64,000 nucleotides of DNA. Origin: Mesobacterium_A hydrothermale. Its GTDB lineage: Bacteria; Pseudomonadota; Alphaproteobacteria; Rhodobacterales; Rhodobacteraceae. This document shows, piece after piece, positions 60,303 to 64,000 of this stretch. Numbering within the stretch: the stretch's first letter is position 1; every line of letters starts with the position of its first letter. The stretch spans positions 1 through 64,000 of the forward strand of contig NZ_JAYLLH010000016.1 in NCBI RefSeq assembly GCF_035818635.1, written 5' to 3'. The notes under the pieces are model-generated. The model was not told where the DNA came from, ran no database searches, and saw only the letters and a program-made list of their open reading frames with translations. A program made the position numbers and the translations under genes.

Positions 60303-60703
60303 CGTCAGTCATCGGCACGCCCAGTCTGGGGTGCCACATCATCGCTGCCATAATGTGCATGGCAAGTGCGACAGGTATCGGGTATCTGCTGGGGCAAACT
60401 GCGCCCGCCATTGGCGAAACAGCACCGCTTCTGGCCATTTGGATCGCCGCCATTGGCGCGGCCATGGTCTCCGCCTTCATCTTCGCAACAGCCGGGTTTG
60501 TCGTGGGCATCCCGGTCACGATCGTGCTTTTGCAGCGCGGACTTTTTGACGGAAAGTCGATGTCGCTGCTGGGTCTTGCGGTTGGGGCTCTGACAGCCTC
60601 CGTGCTTGGGGGCTTCATGCTGATCCGGCTTGGTCCAGTGCTGGCGCTGCTCTATGCCGGGATCCTCAGGCGGCTCTCTCCGGCCTGCTTCGCGGTCGGC
60701 TGA
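60299..60703 (+). CDS. small membrane protein coupled to tldD, copy 1
   Basis: A 134-aa protein with about four hydrophobic helices and many small residues: CHIIAAIMCMASATGIGYLLG, TAPLLAIWIAAIGAAMVSAF, FVVGIPVTIVLLQ, LGLAVGALTASVLGGFMLI. ATG overlaps the tldD stop by 4 bp. No family recognised. The C-terminal IRLGPVLALLYAGILRRLSP resembles WIGPVLALLQLIALRCLARV of the next gene, suggesting an old tandem duplication. Confidence 0.75.
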   Translation: MTSVIGTPSLGCHIIAAIMCMASATGIGYLLGQTAPAIGETAPLLAIWIAAIGAAMVSAFIFATAGFVVGIPVTIVLLQRGLFDGKSMSLLGLAVGALTASVLGGFMLIRLGPVLALLYAGILRRLSPACFAVG

Positions 60704-60721
60704 CCAGACGGGTACGGGCCA

Positions 60722-61183
60722 ATGCGCAGCGGGTCTGTTCCGCCCTGGTGGCACCCGATCCAATCCGATCCCGCGCTCGCTTCCGGGTTGGGGATCGTGC
60801 CAGCCGTTCTGGCAATTCCCGCCGCGATGGTTATGACTGTGATCATCGGGCTGATGATAGGATTGGTCGGCGCGGCATGGCAGGAAATGGACCAGGTCAC
60901 CGGTGGCATACTGGCCGCGACGGGCCTGTTCTTTGCGCTATCTGTCATGTTCAGTTGGGTTGGCCACATCGTCGGCGCCCCGCTACTGGAGGCGCTGCTA
61001 AGGCGCGGGCTCGGGGGATGGGCAATCGTAATGCTCTGCGGCGGGATCGTTGGCGGGGGGATGGCCGTTCTCTTGGGCAGTGCGATCGCAACCTGGATCG
61101 GGCCGGTCCTTGCCCTGCTGCAACTGATCGCACTGCGCTGCCTGGCACGAGTCTTTGCTCGTCGACGTCGGGCACTTGGGTGA
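60722..61183 (+). CDS. small membrane protein, copy 2
   Basis: A 153-aa protein with about four helices (GLGIVPAVLAIPAAMVMTVI, TGGILAATGLFFALSVMFSW, AIVMLCGGIVGGGMAVLLGS, WIGPVLALLQLIALRCL). It starts 18 bp after copy 1 and has no clear ribosome site, so it may depend on read-through translation. Function unknown. Its layout and C terminus resemble those of copy 1. Confidence 0.68.
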   Translation: MRSGSVPPWWHPIQSDPALASGLGIVPAVLAIPAAMVMTVIIGLMIGLVGAAWQEMDQVTGGILAATGLFFALSVMFSWVGHIVGAPLLEALLRRGLGGWAIVMLCGGIVGGGMAVLLGSAIATWIGPVLALLQLIALRCLARVFARRRRALG

Positions 61184-61317
61184 CTTGGTGACAGTTTGTC
61201 TGAAAAAGCACATACTAATCAGTGTTTTATGAGAAGTTCCCGCAAAGGTTTGTCAGTGTTTACCAGCGGTTAACCACTCTGCGCGCAATGATGATCCTGC
61301 AAGACGGCAGGGCCAGC

Positions 61318-62469
61318 ATGACCGAAGACCACATCTCTTCCACACACCCCCTACTCCCACCCACCACGGAAGATGCTCGGTTGGATTGGCTCTGCCTCTT
61401 GCGCTCGCGGCGCGTCGGTCCGTCAACATTTTACCGGCTGATGGGCGAACATGGCGATGCCGGGGCCGCGCTTTCGGCCTTGCCGGATGTCGCGCGTGCC
61501 GCCGGCGTCGAGAACTACACGACTTGCCCGAAACGCGTCGCCGCAGCCGAATTGCGCGCTGGTCGGGCAATGGGCGCGTGCCTGATTTGCCGGGGCGATG
61601 ACGGCTATCCCGATCAACTGGCAAACATTTCCGATGCCCCCCCCATGTTCTGGGCTCTCGGGGACCTTTCGTTGCTGTCGCGCCCGATGATTGCGTTGGT
61701 GGGCGCGCGGAATTGTTCATCGCTTGGCACCCGCATGACCCGGGCTTTGGCCGAAGGATTGGGGCAGGCCGGGTTCGTCGTCGTTTCAGGTCTGGCCCGC
61801 GGCATAGACACTGCGGCGCACCTGGCCAGTCTGCCCACGGGCACGATCGCCGTCATGGGCGGCGGGGTTGATGTGATCTACCCCAGGGAAAACGCCCTTC
61901 TGGCCGACCAGATTGCACAGAAGGGCGGGGTCCGTCTGTCGGAACAACCGCTTGGTCTGCACCCCCAGGCGCGGCACTTTCCCGCCCGAAACCGCATCAT
62001 CTCGGGTCTGTCCCGCGCAGTTGTGGTGGTCGAGGCGGCGGCCCGCTCCGGCTCATTGATCACCGCCCGGGCCGCGCTCGATCAGGGCAGAGAGGTGTTG
62101 GCCGTGCCCGGCCATCCCTTCGATGCCCGTTCCGGAGGCTGCAACATGCTGATTCGCGATGGCGCCCGATTGGTGAGGTCAGCAGATGACGTGATCGAGG
62201 CGTTGCCGACGCTGAATGCGCCCGCACAGACAGCCTTGCCCCTTGATCCACCGCTTCCGGTCCCGCGTTCCGACAAACGCAGCCTCAAGGAAACAGCCGC
62301 ACTGCACAGTCAGATCCTTGATCGCCTCGGCCCCAGCCCGGTGGCAGAGGATCAGTTGATCCGCGATTTGGGAATGCCAACGAAAACCGTCAGTCCGGCG
62401 CTGACCGATCTGGAACTTGACGGTCGAATCCAACGTCAACCCGGCGGGCTGCTGTCGCTGGTGCCCTGA
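61318..62469 (+). CDS. dprA: DNA-processing protein DprA
   Basis: Loads RecA on incoming single-stranded DNA during natural transformation. The 383-aa protein has an N-terminal SAM-like part, the Rossmann-type DprA core (ALVGARNCSSLGTRMT, SGLARGIDTAAH, AVMGGGVDVIYPREN, FPARNRIISGLS, GSLITARAALDQGREVLAVPGHP) and a C-terminal winged helix (DQLIRDLGMPTKTVSPALTDLELDGRI). ATG 61318 is chosen; earlier starts add residues with no family similarity. Confidence 0.95.
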   Translation: MTEDHISSTHPLLPPTTEDARLDWLCLLRSRRVGPSTFYRLMGEHGDAGAALSALPDVARAAGVENYTTCPKRVAAAELRAGRAMGACLICRGDDGYPDQLANISDAPPMFWALGDLSLLSRPMIALVGARNCSSLGTRMTRALAEGLGQAGFVVVSGLARGIDTAAHLASLPTGTIAVMGGGVDVIYPRENALLADQIAQKGGVRLSEQPLGLHPQARHFPARNRIISGLSRAVVVVEAAARSGSLITARAALDQGREVLAVPGHPFDARSGGCNMLIRDGARLVRSADDVIEALPTLNAPAQTALPLDPPLPVPRSDKRSLKETAALHSQILDRLGPSPVAEDQLIRDLGMPTKTVSPALTDLELDGRIQRQPGGLLSLVP

Positions 62470-62517
62470 AGGGTCGGTCTTCGGGCATAGCCCAGCCAAG
62501 TCTTTCGTCGCCAACTT

Positions 62518-62644
62518 ACCCCGGGGGTGAATGCCGCCATGGGCGGCAAAGGGGGCAGCGCCCCCTTGAACTGGCTTGCGCCCTTAGGCGCAAGCTGATC
62601 CTTTGCGCGGTACTGCCGCGCACCTTATTTGAACCCCTCGGGGT
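62518..62644 (+). repeat. Intergenic hairpin array, copy E (four stems)
   Basis: Four perfect stem-loops: 7 bp (62532-62538 with 62542-62548), 8 bp (62549-62556 with 62560-62567), 9 bp (62574-62582 with 62587-62595) and 7 bp (62604-62610 with 62616-62622). Next comes CACCTTATTTGAACCCCTCG, the last part forming a small stem (62633-62637 with 62640-62644) at the scoB stop. It fills the convergent dprA-scoB spacer. The tail match is weaker than in copies B and D. Confidence 0.8.
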
Positions 62645-62645
62645 G

Positions 62646-63275
62646 TTAGTCGACAAGCGTCGCCTGTGTGGCGGCGCGCATGTCGTCTTCGCTGACGCCC
62701 TCGGCCAGTTCCACGATCTTCAAACCGCCATCGACCACGTCGAGAACGCCCAGGTTGGTGATGATCCGGTCGACAACACCCGCACCTGTCAGTGGCAGGG
62801 TGCACGCTTTCAGCACCTTCGACTCACCGTGCTTGTTGGTGTGGTCCATAACAACGACCACGCGGCCGACACCGGCCACCAGGTCCATCGCGCCGCCCAT
62901 GCCTTTCACCAGCTTTCCCGGGATCATCCAGTTTGCCAGGTCGCCGTTCTCGGCCACTTCCATCGCGCCCAGGATCGCCATGGCGATCTTGCCGCCGCGG
63001 ATCATCCCGAAGGACGTCGCAGAATCGAAATAGGAGGTGTGCGGCAGCTCGGTGATGGTCTGCTTGCCCGCGTTGATCAGGTCGGCATCCTCGTCGCCCT
63101 CAAACGGGAACGGGCCCATGCCCAGCATGCCGTTTTCCGATTGCAGCGTGACCGTCACCCCCTCGGGGATGTAGTTCGACACCAGCGTCGGAATCCCGAT
63201 GCCAAGGTTCACGTACCAGCCGTCCTGCAGTTCCTGTGCGGCGCGCGCCGCCATCTGATTACGATCCCAGGCCAT
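62646..63275 (-). CDS. scoB: 3-oxoacid CoA-transferase subunit B
   Basis: Beta subunit of succinyl-CoA:3-oxoacid CoA-transferase, activating acetoacetate for ketone-body or PHB use. The 209-aa protein has the catalytic SENG motif (QSENGMLG, Glu47) and the N-terminal GIGIPTLV. Its ATG overlaps the scoA stop by 1 bp (TAATG). Confidence 0.95.
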   Translation of the reverse strand: MAWDRNQMAARAAQELQDGWYVNLGIGIPTLVSNYIPEGVTVTLQSENGMLGMGPFPFEGDEDADLINAGKQTITELPHTSYFDSATSFGMIRGGKIAMAILGAMEVAENGDLANWMIPGKLVKGMGGAMDLVAGVGRVVVVMDHTNKHGESKVLKACTLPLTGAGVVDRIITNLGVLDVVDGGLKIVELAEGVSEDDMRAATQATLVD

Positions 63276-63979
63276 TATGCGTTCTCCCGCTTGCGAACGG
63301 TGCGCTGTTCGATGCGTTTTTCGTGGGTGCCCTGCACGATGCGATGCACATAGATCCCCGGCAGGTGGATGTGATCAGGGTCAAGCTCGCCCGGCTGCAC
63401 GATTTCCTCGACTTCCATCACACAGACTTTGCCGCACATTGCGGCGGGCGGGTTGAAGTTGCGCGCGGTCTTGCGGAAAATCGCGTTGCCGGTGGTGTCG
63501 GCCTTCCACGCCTTGACGATCGAAAGATCAGCAAAGATGCCCTTTTCCATGATATAGGTCTGGCCGTCGAACTCCTTGTGCTCCTTGCCCTCGGCAATCA
63601 CGGTCCCTACACCGGTCTTGGTGTAGAAACCCGGGATGCCAGCGCCGCCAGCGCGCATGCGCTCGGCCAAGGTTCCCTGGGGGTTGAACTCCAGCTCCAG
63701 TTCGCCCGACAGGTACTGGCGCATGAATTCCGCGTTTTCACCGACATACGAGCTGATCATCTTCTTCACCTGCCGCGTCTGCAGCAGGATGCCGATGCCG
63801 AAATCGTCGACGCCAGCGTTGTTGGACGCAAAGGTCAGGTCCTTCACGCCGGATTGCTTGATCGCTTCAAGCAGCAGCTCGGGAATGCCGCACAGGCCGA
63901 AGCCGCCGGAGGCAATCAGCATGCCATCCCGCAGTACCCCGTCCAGCGCCTCGGCCGCCGATCCGTAAACCTTGTTCAT
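63275..63979 (-). CDS. scoA: 3-oxoacid CoA-transferase subunit A
   Basis: Alpha subunit, 234 aa, with the GGFGLCGIPE motif (oxyanion/CoA region, about 25-34) and the NNAGVDDFGIG and FNPQGTLAERMRAGGAGIPGF segments. ATG 63979 has GGGGAG upstream. Together with scoB it forms the heterodimer. No other acetoacetate or PHB gene is in the window. Confidence 0.96.
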   Translation of the reverse strand: MNKVYGSAAEALDGVLRDGMLIASGGFGLCGIPELLLEAIKQSGVKDLTFASNNAGVDDFGIGILLQTRQVKKMISSYVGENAEFMRQYLSGELELEFNPQGTLAERMRAGGAGIPGFYTKTGVGTVIAEGKEHKEFDGQTYIMEKGIFADLSIVKAWKADTTGNAIFRKTARNFNPPAAMCGKVCVMEVEEIVQPGELDPDHIHLPGIYVHRIVQGTHEKRIEQRTVRKRENA

Positions 63980-64000
63980 GGAAGTCTCCCCTCGAGTGGT

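Noticed and set aside
1..64000. CRISPR arrays, insertion sequences, prophage, tRNA or rRNA genes
   Set aside because: No regularly spaced direct repeats, transposase motifs, phage structural genes or structural RNA signatures were seen on either strand.

Overview
The window is GC-rich chromosomal DNA from an alphaproteobacterium of the order Rhodobacterales (Roseobacter/Paracoccaceae type). The evidence is the ccoNOQP - universal stress protein - fnrL - hemN arrangement, a membrane-anchored cytochrome cy, the ctaC-ctaB-small gene-ctaG-ctaE-surf1 layout of the aa3 oxidase, and a Tad pilus locus with short DW-type Flp pilins. I see no rRNA, tRNA, CRISPR array, insertion sequence or prophage. 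Nearly all the DNA is coding, and many genes are coupled by 1-4 bp stop/start overlaps.

Layout. 1-7 kb: cbb3 oxidase (ccoNOQP), a double-domain universal stress protein, the oxygen sensor FnrL and oxygen-independent coproporphyrinogen oxidase HemN, tied together by three FNR-type palindromes. 7-13 kb: a YejABEF-type peptide ABC importer. 13-19 kb: cytochrome cy, prephenate dehydratase, Ogt-type methyltransferase, a DUF3253 protein, a histidine-phosphatase lipoprotein and IleS. 19-25.5 kb: VIT-family transporter, a large DUF2339 membrane protein and an overlapping ycjX-GNAT-ycjF operon. 25.5-36 kb: truA, gnd, argF, argD, a MarR-GNAT fusion, hrpB, meaB with a coupled alpha/beta-fold protein, and rpmB. 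36-47.6 kb: a Tad (Flp) pilus locus on the minus strand (three pilins, cpaB, cpaC, OmpA lipoprotein, cpaE, tadA, tadB, tadC, two TPR lipoproteins, prepilin peptidase). 47.9-54.4 kb: lytic transglycosylase, FAD-linked oxidase, MBL-fold protein, RimJ-type GNAT, M16 peptidase and thrC. 54.4-58.7 kb: aa3 oxidase and assembly genes. 58.9-64 kb: tldD, two small membrane proteins, dprA and the 3-oxoacid CoA-transferase pair scoAB.

How it works together. The unifying theme is oxygen-responsive respiration. The window encodes the high-affinity cbb3 oxidase, the low-affinity aa3 oxidase, a membrane cytochrome c that can deliver electrons to an oxidase, anaerobic haem synthesis, and FnrL itself. Four 14-bp palindromes with the FNR pattern TTGAY-N4-RTCAA lie in the promoter regions of ccoN, usp, fnrL/hemN and ctaC/tldD. 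I infer that FnrL coordinates the switch between the two oxidases.

The least explained non-coding signal is a recurring intergenic element. It consists of one to four back-to-back perfect or near-perfect stem-loops next to a conserved tail around CCCCGAGGTATTTG...AAA. I find it in five places (about 18.87, 26.31, 28.91, 48.71 and 62.53 kb, two of them weak matches). It deserves a genome-wide search.
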